DNA of 64,000 nucleotides. It comes from Serripes groenlandicus. Taxonomy: Eukaryota; Mollusca; Bivalvia; Cardiida; Cardiidae. A program made the position numbers and the translations under genes. Position 1 is the first letter of the stretch. Each line of letters begins with the position of its first letter. The stretch spans positions 34,218,415 to 34,282,414 of the forward strand of contig JASEVX010000011.1 in the NCBI GenBank assembly GCA_031761405.1, read 5' to 3'. Below are positions 1-9,240 of the stretch, one piece after another. The notes under the pieces are model-generated. The model did no database searches. It was not told the DNA's origin and saw only the letters and a program-made list of their open reading frames with translations.

Positions 1-7
1 AACAGCC

Positions 8-221
8 TTAACCCTTTCAGTGCCGAATTGTTTTAAAGTAGACTCTTCTATGTTCAAACTCGGACGACTCTTTTTTCATGTTATAGGATTTTTGGAATAT
101 CTTTATAACTCACAGCCAAACAATGCAGATTTCAGGTGAGACAGCTCGTTACGAGCTGACTCACCTGAATCTGTATTGTTTGCAAAAAGCTCAATATTGC
201 CTTTGGCGCTGACAGAGTTAA
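8..221. mobile_element. Foldback MITE with TTAACCCTTTCAGTGCC ends
   Basis: The ends TTAACCCTTTCAGTGCC (from 8) and GGCGCTGACAGAGTTAA (to 221) are imperfect inverted repeats bounded by TTAA. The centre, about 117-183, is a strong palindrome: the arm CAATGCAGATTTCAGGTGAG returns as CTCACCTGAATCTGTATTG around an AGCTCGTTACGAGCT loop. It has no coding capacity. It resembles family T in its TTAA ends and foldback form but has a different arm sequence, so I treat it as a related but separate family. Confidence 0.7.
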
Positions 222-638
222 ACACCAGTTCAAAAGAGTAGTTTAAATATTCGTTTATCACAATCTAATGGTGTTACTGGCGCCAGTAAAATCAATAAAA
301 AATGAAGAGCAAATCCTCTTTATCGGATAATGATGATATGTAATACACCGTTGCCCTGAGTAATAAGTGTTGCTATGGTTACTATGTTAGAAAAGAGTAG
401 GTGATGTATTTACAAATCGTTCGTCATTTTTATCTGGGAAATGAGTTCGATATCTCTTTCAAGTCAATTGACTGATTAAATATTTAAATATATGGCGAAC
501 GAATTCATGAAATAAACGTTCAATGTTTCTCTTCAAATGTCTGTAGAATGTATCTGGTATTGCCATTTGAGTTTTTCGTGCCATCTATTAATGAAATAAT
601 ATATTATATGTCTGTCTCGTCAATTTTAAAACGGTTAC
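222..638. other. AT-rich spacer, no gene seen
   Basis: I see no ORF or RNA structure here. One RFX/X-box-like string, GTTGCTATGGTTAC, lies at 369-382 and recurs elsewhere in the window in a similar context. Confidence 0.5.
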
Positions 639-890
639 GCCTCTTTGATGCAGTGGTTGAGCGTCCATCTTTCGTTAGAGGGGTCGCGGGTTATATCCCC
701 GCCCGGGCCATGCGAAACAATTTCCAATCGTCAGTAATTGATTTCCCTTCTTGGTATTTAGAATTGAAGGTTTAGCATAAGGACTGTAATGCTGCTGTCA
801 GTATGAATGAACCAGTAGAACAGTTTACTTACATAGGAAACGCCGTGGTGTGATTGAAAATTGTTGAAAGCGACGTAATACTTTAAATTA
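639..890 (+). mobile_element. tRNA-headed SINE, plus orientation
   Basis: The head (about 639-710) has an A-box-like TGATGCAGTGGTTGAG and a degenerate B box GGGTTATATCC, followed by CCCGCCCGGG. The 3' end (about 836-890) carries the common tail GGAAACGCCGTGGTGTGATTG ending in GCGACGTAATAC. This head-body-tail order is that of the mollusc tRNA-derived SINEs seen throughout this window. The B box is mutated, so the copy is probably inactive. Confidence 0.7.
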
Positions 891-1123
891 ACTTTAATAA
901 ACCTGCAAAAACATAATAACTAACTTTCGGAAGAACATTATGTATATAAATTATATTTATCTTCTTTTTCGTTATTGTAAAAATGTAACTAACTATTATA
1001 TTATACCGTTTATTAATCGCAATTGAATATTCCCAATTCAATTCAATGTTTTTCAATTAAATTTCTTTTCTCAAGTATAAACGCATCCGGTCCATGTTCA
1101 TTTATATTTACAAAGTATAAACT
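891..1123. other. AT-rich spacer
   Basis: Low-complexity AT-rich sequence; I see no feature in it. Confidence 0.4.
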
Positions 1124-1355
1124 AAGATGTACGGTGGCATAGAGGTGACATGTGTGTGTTTTTATTTTTATTTTACTAAGTCGTGCGCACGACATACTAA
1201 GTCGTGCGCACGACTTAGTAACTCGTGCGCACGACATAGTATCTCGTGCGCACGACTTAAGTATCTCGTGCGCACGACTTAGTATCTCGTGCGCACGACT
1301 TAGTAAAATAAAAATAAAAACATACACATGTCACCTCTGTGCCACCGTAAAGATG
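1124..1355. mobile_element. Foldback element with 51-bp TIRs, internal 21-bp repeats and a 6-bp TSD
   Basis: The left arm 1130-1180 and right arm 1299-1349 are inverted copies of 51 bp with two mismatches, running from TACGGTGGCAY to TTTTACTAAG. AAGATG flanks both sides (1124-1129 and 1350-1355), a perfect 6-bp target duplication. Between the arms lie six copies of the self-complementary core TCGTGCGCACGA with a period of 21-22 bp (starts 1181, 1202, 1223, 1244, 1266, 1287). Open frames on both strands with repeated SRAHD or SCAR residues are by-products of this array. No transposase is present. The superfamily is unassigned. Confidence 0.9.
1181..1298. repeat. Array of six TCGTGCGCACGA palindromes
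   Basis: Six near-identical 21-22-bp units, each with a 12-bp perfect palindrome (GTGCGCAC core), spaced by ACTAAG, AGTAA or AGTAT. It fills the whole space between the two TIRs of the enclosing foldback element. Confidence 0.95.
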
Positions 1356-1720
1356 ACATGATTTGGATGATTATAAATTACAGAATAGTTTCGTCGAGAG
1401 ATATTTTATATGTTTAAAGTATTTATGTCCGATTTAATGAGATTGCGTGTTTATAACATTAGCTCTGCAAAAACCGTAACGTAATACTTGCACGCGTGGA
1501 CAAAAACTTTTCTGCGCATCCTTGCTAAATGCAAAGGGATACCAAATTACACAATTTCTTGGTTCCTTCTATGACTCAGTGCAGAGCAAAATCAGCCTGC
1601 GCTGATTGATCTGATTACACACTTTTACCAGATCATAGCTCCACTGTTCTACAACACACGAAACGAAAACTTCGGGAACTTCCGTAGAAGACTATATAGG
1701 GGAGCACTTTAAAGTATAAG
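1356..1720. other. Spacer, no gene seen
   Basis: No coding or RNA signal is seen. A short self-complementary stretch, ATCAGCCTGCGCTGAT, lies near 1591-1606. Confidence 0.4.
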
Positions 1721-1965
1721 GAGCCGTTCCGCGAGAAAACCATCATTTTAGACTCTGCGTAAAGTATCGAACCGGAGCATGCCGCGCAGGCTAACTCGAA
1801 CAGAGACTTTTCACCATCTGTGGATTTTCTGTTTCATGAATCCTTACTCTATACCTCTATCCCCCTAATGTGTCGGCCCGGATTAGCCTGCACGGACTTC
1901 GCAGGCTGATCTTGGTCGATACATTACGCAGAGTTTATAATGTTGGTTTTCTCGTAGGACGACTC
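1721..1965. mobile_element. Family G palindromic MITE
   Basis: It begins GAGCCGTTCCGCGAGAAAAC and ends in TTGGTTTTCTCGTAGGACGACTC, its imperfect reverse complement. The arms contain CTGCGTAAAGTATCGA and the matching TCGATACATTACGCAG. The asymmetric middle has CTGTGGATTTTCTGTTTCA and TCTATCCCCCT, both diagnostic of every family G copy in this window. No ORF. Confidence 0.85.
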
Positions 1966-2084
1966 TTATGTTAACACGTTGTTATGAAACCAGTTAAAAT
2001 AACCTGTTTGGGTTGTTCTCGAACCATATTGAAATATTTAAATTGTTTTCGTGCTTTATTTTACTGATGGCATATGTCGGTTGT

Positions 2085-2795
2085 TTAACCCTTTCCCAAT
2101 CAGAAGCAAACGTCTAACAAAGCATCTAGGCAAAATTATGGAAACGTATATAACGAAGAGTTTAATTATTGAAAAGAGTTGAACACATCGTGGCAAAAGG
2201 AGAAATTGTTCATCATTGCCAATATGTTGAATCTGTTTTTAAAACTCGTCTGCTGTAGGTGCATTAAAACTCGTCTGCTGTAGGTGCATTAAAACTCGTC
2301 TGCTGTAGGTGCATTAAAACTCGTCTGCTATAGGTGCATTACATCTCGTTTGCTATAGGTGCATTAAAACTCGTCAGCTGTAGGTGCATTAAATCTCGTC
2401 TGCTATAGGTGCATTAAAACTCGTCTGCTATAGGTGCATTAAAACTCATCTGCTGTAGGTGCATTAAAACTCGTCAGCTGTAGGTGCATTAAATCTCGTC
2501 TGCTATAGGTGCATTACAACTCGTCAGCTGTAGGTGCATTAAATCTCGTCTGCTATAGGTGCATTAAAACTCGTCAGCTGTAGGTGCATTAAAACTCATC
2601 TGCTGTAGGTGCATTAAAATTCGTCTGCTATAGGTGCATTAAAATTAGTCTGCTGTAGGTGCATTAAAACTCGTCTGCTATAGGTGCATTAACATTTGTC
2701 TGCTGTAGGTGCATTAAAATTCGTCTGCTGTAGGTGCATTAAAACTTGTCAGCTGTAGGTGCATTTAGATGCGTTTGCAGGTGGAAAGGAGTTAA
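2085..2795. mobile_element. Family T MITE whose right arm is expanded into a 25-bp array
   Basis: The left end is TTAACCCTTTCCCAATC at 2085. The centre GTGGCAAAAGGAGAAATTG lies near 2191-2210. The right terminus GATGCGTTTGCAGGTGGAAAGG ends in TTAA at 2792-2795. A normal copy is about 220 bp; this one is 711 bp because the right arm motif CTCGTCTGCTGTAGGTGCATT is repeated about 21 times between the centre and the terminus. Both TTAA boundaries survive, so the expansion took place inside an inserted element. Confidence 0.8.
2241..2766. repeat. 25-bp minisatellite, about 21 copies
   Basis: The unit AAAACTCGTCTGCTGTAGG plus TGCATT repeats without a length change from 2241 to 2766. Variants include TGCTAT for TGCTGT, and TCAGCT for TCTGCT. 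The unit matches the arm of family T (GTCGTCTGCTGCAGATG), which places its origin in the host MITE. Confidence 0.95.
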
Positions 2796-2838
2796 ATACC
2801 AACTTAGCAATCAATGGCATCTCTTGATGAAACTCACT

Positions 2839-3142
2839 GTTAAATGGAGTAAAACCGGATACAATCTACTAAAACATATGTTTAAATGGTGTGAAACCGG
2901 ATACAATCTACCAAAACATATGTTTAAATGGTGTGAAACCGGATACAATCTACTGAAACATATGTTTAAATGGTGTGAAACCGGATACAATCTACTGAAA
3001 CATATGTTTAAATGATGTGGAACCGGATACAATCTACTGAAACATATGTTTAAATGGTGTTAAAACAGGATACAATCTACTGAAACATATATTTAAATGG
3101 TGTTAAAACAGGATACAATCTACTGAAACATATGTTTAAATG
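2839..3142. repeat. 42-bp tandem array, about 7 copies
   Basis: The unit runs AAACCGGATACAATCTACTG then AAACATATGTTTAAATGGTGTG, with copy starts near 2852, 2894, 2936, 2978, 3020, 3062 and 3104. It includes the palindrome AAACATATGTTT. Because 42 is a multiple of three, both strands stay open and give false ORFs at 2746-3015 and 2811-3032. It begins 44 bp after the family T MITE but shares no sequence with it. Confidence 0.95.
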
Positions 3143-3243
3143 TATATATATTCTAACTGCCTAGATTTGAATTTATTTATATATTCAATCAAACGAAAGG
3201 TAGAATAATAAAGGCATTTGTTTTATGCTTTAGTACACACTAT

Positions 3244-3445
3244 TTAACAAATCCCCTTTCCTCCATACCACAAATCTGCAGCAGACGACTTTGAAACATC
3301 TGGTAAAATAATTAGAAAATCTCTATAAATTAAACCTGTAGTACTAAATAGAGTTGAAAATATTGAGGCAAAAGGAGAATTTGCTCATTATGATCAATTT
3401 CTTCCTTTGCCATGTTTTCCTAAGTCGTCTGCTGCGTATTCGTCA
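3244..3445. mobile_element. Family T MITE, right end missing
   Basis: The left end TTAACAAATCCCCTTTCC is followed by ATACCACAAATCTGCAGCAGACGACTTTG, GAGGCAAAAGGAGAATTTGCTCATTATGATCAA and the returning arm AAGTCGTCTGCTGCGTATTCGT. The normal right terminus TTGTATGTGGGAAAGGGTTAA cannot be found after it. Confidence 0.75.
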
Positions 3446-3531
3446 GAACTGTTACTTTCAGAAACACGTGTACCATTTACGCTTATCTCACTGAATTCCT
3501 AACACTGATACCATCACCACGTACTGTTTAA

Positions 3532-3764
3532 TTAACCCTTTCCCATCTGCAGACGCATTTTGACGCAATAGTAGCAGACGACTATGGAAAACATTGTGGC
3601 CAAAGATGAAATTGCTCATGATGAGCAATTTCTCCTTTGACCACAATGTTTTCAACTTTATTTAACAATTAAGCTATCTTTTATGGAGAATTGTCCGGTT
3701 TTTGTCACTACATGTATGTTTTCAAAGTCGTCTGAAGATTTGTTGTATGTGGTAACGGGTTAAC
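3532..3764. mobile_element. Family T foldback MITE, complete
   Basis: It runs from TTAACCCTTTCCCATCTG to GATTTGTTGTATGTGGTAAC with GGGTTAA at the end. The palindromic centre is GAAATTGCTCATGATGAGCAATTTC (about 3606-3631), flanked by GTGGCCAAAG and its partner CTTTGACCAC. The right TTAA (3761-3764) is also the left TTAA of the next element. Confidence 0.85.
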
Positions 3765-3964
3765 ACTTTCCCACATACAACGGGGTATATGAAACCATGC
3801 AGACACACTATGGAATATCTCTATAAGTAAAAGAGTTGAAAACCTTTCGCCAAATGAAGCAAATTACTCTGTATGGGCATTTTTCCGTTTTACCAGATTG
3901 TTTTCAAATGTCGCCCGCAGTAACCGTGCCGAATCGGGTATGTATGTGGGCAAAGGATTATTTA
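3761..3964. mobile_element. Second family T MITE, abutting the first at a shared TTAA
   Basis: It starts TTAACACTTTCCCACATACA and ends in GTATGTGGGCAAAGGATTATTTAA. The middle, AAAGAGTTGAAAACCTTTCGCC to TTGTTTTCAAATGTCGCC, is diverged. An open frame at 3836-4018 lies within it and is not a gene. Confidence 0.75.
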
Positions 3965-4265
3965 AACGATCTTACATATTCACGGGATAATATTTGCTAC
4001 ATATTTATCAATGAGTAACGTTCAATGAAGCTGAAAGTTCCTCTTTCCGTGTCAAGTAAGACATGTTTTACGTCGCTAACAGCAGGATAAGGGTTATTTC
4101 ATTTTCTATCAGAGCATTTAATTGAGTATCAATGACATGATAAGGACGTGGTATTAAATTACTGTTGCTTACAAAAAAAACGGTTGCCATAATAACCGAG
4201 ATAAAAGGTTGTAAATATTGTTTTTCTTGATGAATATATTTTTAAAATAACAAGGCTTATATTAG

Positions 4266-4485
4266 TTAACCCTTTCCCACATACAAGAAATCTGCAGCGG
4301 ACGACTTTGAACATATTTTGTCAAGAAATGGAAAATCTTTATAATTAAATGGATAACCAATGACTAAAAGTGGAAAACATTGTAGAAATTGCTCATTACG
4401 AGCAATTTCTTCTTTTGCCACAATGTTTTCAAAAGTCGTCTGCTTCAGAGGCGTCTTAAAGCGTCTGTTTGAGGAAAAGGTTTAA
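4266..4485. mobile_element. Family T foldback MITE, complete
   Basis: The TTAA-bounded copy starts TTAACCCTTTCCCACATACA and returns through TTTGCCACAATGTTTTCAAA, GTCGTCTGCTTCAG and GTCTGTTTGAGGAAAAGG to TTAA at 4482-4485. The centre GAAATTGCTCATTACGAGCAATTTC is almost perfectly self-complementary. Confidence 0.85.
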
Positions 4486-4738
4486 CTCATCGATTATTAC
4501 GTACTTCTATAAACTTGATAATAGAAAAGCGTTCGTTTTTATCCTTTTCTTATTGGATTTATGTATTATTTATTAAATTCTACTGCATTATAATTGGATA
4601 TAACAATATATAAAACATGTTTCTGTCTAGACAGAGGTAATAATACACCATATTGTGAAAAGTTATACGTCACTTTGATTTTGTCCTCTGGCGGCTTTGA
4701 TACGTGCTTCGATTTTCAAATGCAAACGATCCATCTAT
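4486..4738. other. AT-rich spacer
   Basis: No RNA or protein feature is seen. A frame opening at 4594 is open only because of the repeat that follows it. Confidence 0.4.
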
Positions 4739-4887
4739 TTATAATAGATATATATGTAATAAAATGTATTGTATTGTATTGTATTTATAATATATATATA
4801 TATGTAATAACATGTATTGTATTGAATTGTATTTATAATATATATATATGTAATAAAATGTATTATATTGTATTGTATTTATAATAG

Positions 4888-4918
<31 letters not shown>

Positions 4919-4970
4919 ATAAAATGTATTGTATTGTAATGTATTGTATTGTATTTATAATACGGGCTGG
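4739..4970. repeat. (GTATT)n and (TA)n composite array
   Basis: Four imperfect copies of a unit made of TATATGTAATAAAATGTATT, several GTATT pentamers and TTATAATATATATA. The last interval contains a (TA)n run of about 30 bp near 4887-4916. Likely replication slippage. Confidence 0.85.
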
Positions 4971-5220
4971 ACCGTTTACACATATTATGGACTCAAAAAA
5001 CAATTTGTGAATATATTAAAATATATATTCTTTATTTTGCAACGTAAGCTTTACATAGTTTCTAGTTACATACAAAAAGGTATATACATATTTCAACAGA
5101 GTCATAAATGAGTTGTATCTAAGCATTAATTCGATATAACACATACATATTCGAGGATGAACAAACCATAGATATTTACATATGTAAACTATATACTTCA
5201 TCTTTTTTCTTTTTTTTTTT

Positions 5221-5284
5221 GGTACAATGCAATGTAAAAATCTACATTTGTTGGTACAATGCAATGTCAAAATCTACATTGTTT
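5221..5284. repeat. 32-bp tandem duplication
   Basis: GGTACAATGCAATGTAAAAA plus TCTACATTTGTT (5221-5252) is repeated at 5253-5284 with three differences. Confidence 0.9.
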
Positions 5285-5484
5285 GGTTAATATATATAGT
5301 ATGGTGTTTTATAGACTTATGACCTTTATTTATAAAATAAACAAATCTGTATTCTGGTCTCTGCATATCATAGTTTGTTATTGTAATTGAATACATTATA
5401 GTTTAGCCACATTGATTTCACGAAATAGGGTAATTAAGAACTTGATCCGATACAAATGTAAGTAATTTGTTTATCAAAAACCGA

Positions 5485-5708
5485 TCAGTCAACGAGAAAA
5501 TCAACATTATATACTCTGCGTAATGAATCGACCCAGATCAGCCTGCGCGGTCCACGCAGGCTAATCCGGGCGTAACGAGTCCTGAAAAAGAAAATCCACA
5601 AGAGGCGAAAAGTAACTGTCCCGGTTAGCCTGCGCGGTATGTTTAGGCTGATCCGAGTCGATACTTTACACAGAGTCCAAAATGTTGGTTTTCTCGTGGA
5701 ACGGCTCA
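5485..5708. mobile_element. Family G palindromic MITE
   Basis: Inverted arms: CGAGAAAATCAACATTATA and CTGCGTAATGAATCGACCC on the left; TCGATACTTTACACAGAG and GTTGGTTTTCTCGTGGAACGGCTC on the right. The inner hairpin contains GATCAGCCTGCGCGG. The extreme left end, GAGCCGTTC, is lost or mutated. Open frames on both strands here reflect GC-rich palindromes, not genes. Confidence 0.85.
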
Positions 5709-5739
5709 TATATTGTATGGGTGTAAATCATCGTACGTA

Positions 5740-5946
5740 TAATGGTCCTAATGGTCCTAGGCAACCTCCTCGCCACATTGACTGTATAGTAGGGTACGTT
5801 GGTAAAACGATCCAAGTCCGTGTCATCCCACATACGTTTAAAATGGATGAATTTGGGGTCAGGATTTATGAATCAGTAGCACTAGTAACGGGAAACGCCG
5901 TACTATAGCTGTACATGTGTTGAAACCAGTATAAAACACCATAAAA
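5740..5946 (+). mobile_element. Degenerate SINE, tail recognisable
   Basis: GGGAAACGCCGTACTATAGC followed by GTTGAAACCAGTATAAAACACC (about 5890-5943) is a decayed copy of the common SINE tail. The upstream body is too diverged to place a head, so the 5' limit is a guess. Confidence 0.4.
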
Positions 5947-6338
5947 ACAGATACACGAAGGTAACCAACACAATTAAACACTTGGTATGCAATACCTAGA
6001 TCGTGTGAAATCTACAGTTAGCTAGATATTAATTTATCTTGCCTCATCAACAGCCAGAATAACTAAATATATGCTACTGTCTTGACTAGGCCATACTCGT
6101 AATTTATCATCTTGTTTATTCTTCATATATCGTTATAGGTGTAATTATCACCAATAACATTTATTGTTATGACTTCCTTTAAATTCATACAAATTTCTTT
6201 TATTGTTAATTTGCTATTATTAACAGGATTCTAACAGATCTACATTTTGGAAATGTTCTCCACCGAGTTCCTTTGATAGTCTATTTGAACCAGTATACAG
6301 TACATTTTGACTTTAACGACCCAAAAAACTAAGCCAAA
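5947..6338. other. AT-rich spacer
   Basis: I see no repeat or gene. It directly precedes a small ATG in a good initiation context at 6339. Confidence 0.4.
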
Positions 6339-6473
6339 ATGGCAGACGAAGAATCAATCAAGACAGATCGATATAAATGTTCTTCTGCAGAGGCGTATTC
6401 TTACATCGATCTTGACACTTGGAAGACGTTTCGGGCGGAGAATTTAACCAGAAAGCATAAATGTGACACATGA
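6339..6473 (+). CDS. Short candidate ORF or first exon, 44 codons, unknown
   Basis: An ATG in the context AAGCCAAAATGG, a good animal initiation context, opens a frame beginning MADEESIKTDRYKCSSAEAY and ending at TGA 6471-6473. The composition is acidic-polar and rich in charged residues, more protein-like than the AT-driven frames around it. A possible splice donor, AATAG|GTATCA, lies just after the stop (about 6474-6481), so it would not extend this frame. No domain is recognised, and no downstream exon can be identified. The 3' neighbour is the SINE at 6715. It could be a chance ORF or a remnant of a retroposed gene. Confidence 0.2.
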   Translation: MADEESIKTDRYKCSSAEAYSYIDLDTWKTFRAENLTRKHKCDT

Positions 6474-6714
6474 ATAGGTATCAATATTCTACATTTTGAG
6501 TAAACTGTATAATTGTCCAATTCATTTTTGATGGGGTCTCTGGCTTTCGAGAACAAAAGGGCGGCGCTCTCTGAAAGCCAACTTGGATAATTGTGAAACC
6601 ATTGCATATCCAAATACCCCGGCGGACCATCGCCTTGTAATCTGGCTTTGCATAGTTAGTAGTTTATACATGGAAGGTTTCAATAAACTTCTGTAAAAAC
6701 AGTATATATTTGTG
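6474..6714. other. Unassigned moderately GC-rich stretch
   Basis: About 6530-6660 is less AT-rich than its surroundings (GGGCGGCGCTCTC, ACCCCGGCGGACC) and gives short open frames on the minus strand. No domain or family is recognised. Confidence 0.3.
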
Positions 6715-7038
6715 TTCAATATCGCCGAGCCCTGGTAGCTCAGTCAGTAGCGACACGCGCTGTCAATCTAGGGGTTGTTAGTTCGAATCTAGACTTGGCG
6801 AACTATCTTTCCGACGATTGACAAAAGTCAATGCGACGTGCGTCATTCGTCTACCACCAATGGGCTAAGTCTATGTGGAAAAGCAGCCAGTTACTTTGGA
6901 AGATTGTTGTGTGGAATACTGGTGTGAGAAAATCAGGAAATGCATAAGTAGGTGAACTGGCCGCCGTGATATGACTGAGAAATTGTTAAAAACGCCGTTA
7001 AACCCCAATCAATCAATAAATCAATTGTATTCAATATC
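6715..7038 (+). mobile_element. Complete tRNA-headed SINE (family A) with 9-bp TSD
   Basis: The body is 6724-7029. The head GCCGAGCCCTGGTAGCTCAG contains the A box (TAGCTCAGTCAG) and TAGTTCGAATCT the B box. The family A body has GACAAAAGTCAATGCGACGT, CGTCATTCGTCTACCACC and GTGTGGAATACTGGTGTGAG. The tail GCCGTGATATGACTGAGAAA ends in CCCCAATCAATCAATAAATC. TTCAATATC at 6715-6723 recurs at 7030-7038 as the target-site duplication. Mobilisation would depend on a partner LINE. The same family recurs at 56895 and 57209. Confidence 0.9.
6724..6800 (+). promoter_or_regulatory. Internal RNA polymerase III promoter (A and B boxes) of SINE A
   Basis: The A box TGGTAGCTCAGTCAG and B box AGTTCGAATCT lie at the spacing of a tRNA gene. 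The acceptor stem is not closed by a proper partner, so this is a SINE head and not a functional tRNA. Confidence 0.65.
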
Positions 7039-7834
7039 ATAAATGTGCAGACAGGTAAGTGTTTATAGGTGTAATAATTACGATAAAGTTGATTTTCCTG
7101 GAGCACTGCTGATATAAACATGTATCCTGTAGAACTTCACATTTTCCGACACAACACTTTGTTGATTTATACGATCTATTCATTTCGTGTTAAAAAATTC
7201 ATGTAGATCTCCTATTGGTTTGAGGAAATAAATAAATAAATAAAAAAGTCAAATACGGTGCCGAATATGGCAATGGAGCGTCACTGAAATATGATATGAT
7301 ATCATTGATATTATTAAATTGCAGTACAAGTCGAGGTTCGCACGCCAATAATAAATTGTATAAATTGTGTTATTTCGTTATTTAAAACAGAAATGTGTAT
7401 ATTTCTTCTGTATTCCGTCTTATAAGCTATAAATGGTATATAATAAAAGGAAAAATGTTTTGCAGTGGCGCTATCTGGCTTTGTATATTCTACTCGGGCG
7501 TGGACAGGTTGACACGTTCCTCGTAGTACAATATCAAACCCGGTAATGCAACGGCAACATAGTATTCATTATTTATCCTGTGGAACTTGTCTTAACACAA
7601 CATCTGCAAATTATGTATGACTTTAAACTACAATTTCAGAGATGTTGACACAAAGCAGCGCACTCTTATCATCTATATGTTCTACCATATTATACTAATA
7701 TTTGATATTTAGTAAAGATAAGTCGGTCAAAAATCGCGGTTGATAAAAACGGTCGAAGGCATTCAGCGGGATAAGGGTTAACAACATTGTCATCAGGTAG
7801 CTCCGAGAGAGGTTAAAGCTAAAGTCGGTAGTGG
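7039..7834. other. Spacer, no gene seen
   Basis: AT-rich, with an (AAAT)n-like run near 7226-7246. AGCGGGATAAGGGTTAAC near 7766-7783 is a motif seen at several other positions and may be the end of a dispersed element. Confidence 0.4.
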
Positions 7835-7876
7835 TTATAACCAGGGACACTATATTACATAGTGTCCCTGTTATAA
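7835..7876. repeat. Perfect-class hairpin, 18-19-bp arms
   Basis: TTATAACCAGGGACACTAT (7835-7853) returns as ATAGTGTCCCTGTTATAA (7859-7876) with one bulged base and a 5-nt loop. Either a small foldback element or the centre of a longer decayed one. Confidence 0.85.
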
Positions 7877-8188
7877 CTTATTACCCTATATGTCGTTCAC
7901 TGTTGGTGTCATACCACAACGCAACCAGATTCCACAGGTTCTTAGTACTTTAAAAAGTCTAAATACAGTTGACACTTTGAAGTCAGAGAGGTATATTTGT
8001 TCAGTTCCAGTAGTCCTGGTTCATTTAAGTGAATAGTTTATTTGCTTGATGACTTACACAAGACCTTTTCAAGCTGGACGTGTATGACTGTAAATAGTGA
8101 AAAGCTGATGCGCTAATTGTGTAACGGTGTTGAGCTTATGTTTAAGGACTCTGACAACAACTCTAACCGTGAAACAGTTGATTGATAT
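7877..8188. other. Spacer, no gene seen
   Basis: No recognisable repeat, RNA or coding feature. Confidence 0.4.
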
Positions 8189-8452
8189 GTTGTTTGGTGC
8201 TTAACACCACTTTCAACATTGTTTTCAGTTTTATCACGGCGTTTCCTTGGTATGTTACCAGTACTGCTAGTCCATTTATCCTAAAAGAAAAAGCCAGTCA
8301 GTCGTAATGCTTACTTTGCAACCCTGAGCGCTAAGGTGGGCAGGCGTTACTACCATCTTTAAAGTCTTTGGTATGACCGGTCGATGATTGAACCAGCGAC
8401 CTGCTGCAGCGGAGGCAGACGCTGTATCCCTACACCACCGAGTATGTGAAGG
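8189..8452 (-). mobile_element. tRNA-headed SINE (family B), minus orientation
   Basis: Read on the minus strand, the head CTCGGTGGTGTAGGGATACA leads to the B-box-like CTGGTTCAATCAT, then a body containing CTTTAAAGATGGTAGTAACG and GCATTACGACTGACTGGC, and the tail GGAAACGCCGTGATAAAACT at the left. The body matches the plus-strand copy at 18339. The overlapping frame at 8276-8518 is not a gene. Confidence 0.8.
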
Positions 8453-8963
8453 CGTGAACAACAAAACACAAAGACACAATGACACAATGCTCTTTGGAGC
8501 CTTATAGTTTATATTCAATAGCCAAAAAGATAGTCAATATGTGTTTGTGTATACAATGTTTCGATTCTTATGTAGTTCTTACATAAACCGATAACGTTAC
8601 TCCTACCGACAATGACGCATATTATCCATTTAGGAAAACAATTGTTCCCCGCCTACTCACGTGCTTGTAATTTTCTCCTTTACTTTATTTTTTTAAAATT
8701 GGCTGGTTATTAATATAAGGATATTTATAAAATGATGAATATAAGTTTTGATATATGAAATTTCAGTTTATTTACCGTTTGCCTTTATACACTGTAATAG
8801 TTTCAATATTAAATATGCCGGGTATAACATTATGTATGTTGTATGTTCTTTATGAACGTATTGACATTTTCTACAACTTTCCGCAACTGTTCAAACTACC
8901 CCATGTTTCTTTATTTATATTTTATTTTCCCACGTGTATTGACGTATGTTCAAATATTAACAG
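8453..8963. other. AT-rich spacer
   Basis: A 70-codon frame at 8755-8967 is hydrophobic only because of T-rich sequence. No other feature is seen. Confidence 0.4.
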
Positions 8964-9222
8964 ATGAGCCGTCCCGCGAAAAAACCATCATTATGGTCTG
9001 TGCGTAAAGTATCGGATCAGCCTAAGCATGCCGCGCAAGCTTACCCAGATAGACACTTTTCGCCTCCTGTGGATTTTCTGTTTCAGGAATCATTACTCTA
9101 TACCTCTTTCCCCCTGAGACGGAATGTGTCGGCCCGGATCAGTCTGCGCGGACTGCGCAGGCTGATCTGGGTCAATACATTCCGCAGATGCCATAATAAT
9201 GATTTTCTCGCGGGACGGCTCA
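8964..9222. mobile_element. Family G MITE, near full length
   Basis: It runs from GAGCCGTCCCGCGAAAAAAC to GATTTTCTCGCGGGACGGCTC. The left arm contains GTATCGGATCAGCCTAAGC; the middle CTGTGGATTTTCTGTTTCAG and CCCCCTGAGACGGAATGTG; the right arm GCGCAGGCTGATCTGGGTC. It is the best-preserved copy in the window. An array of 23-bp repeats begins 18 bp after its end. Confidence 0.9.
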
Positions 9223-9240
9223 TACTGTTAACAAAGAATG

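Noticed and set aside
1043..1361. Overlapping ORFs with repeated SRAHD/SCAR peptides
   Set aside because: Produced by 21-bp units, a multiple of three, inside a foldback element.
2241..2766. CRISPR-like regular array
   Set aside because: The repeats are contiguous without unique spacers and the context is eukaryotic.
2746..3032. ORFs with repeated KWCETGYN and YPVSHHLNI peptides
   Set aside because: Produced by the 42-bp tandem array, open on both strands for arithmetic reasons.
6724..6800. Possible tRNA gene
   Set aside because: A and B boxes are good, but the acceptor stem does not close and a SINE body, tail and TSD follow.
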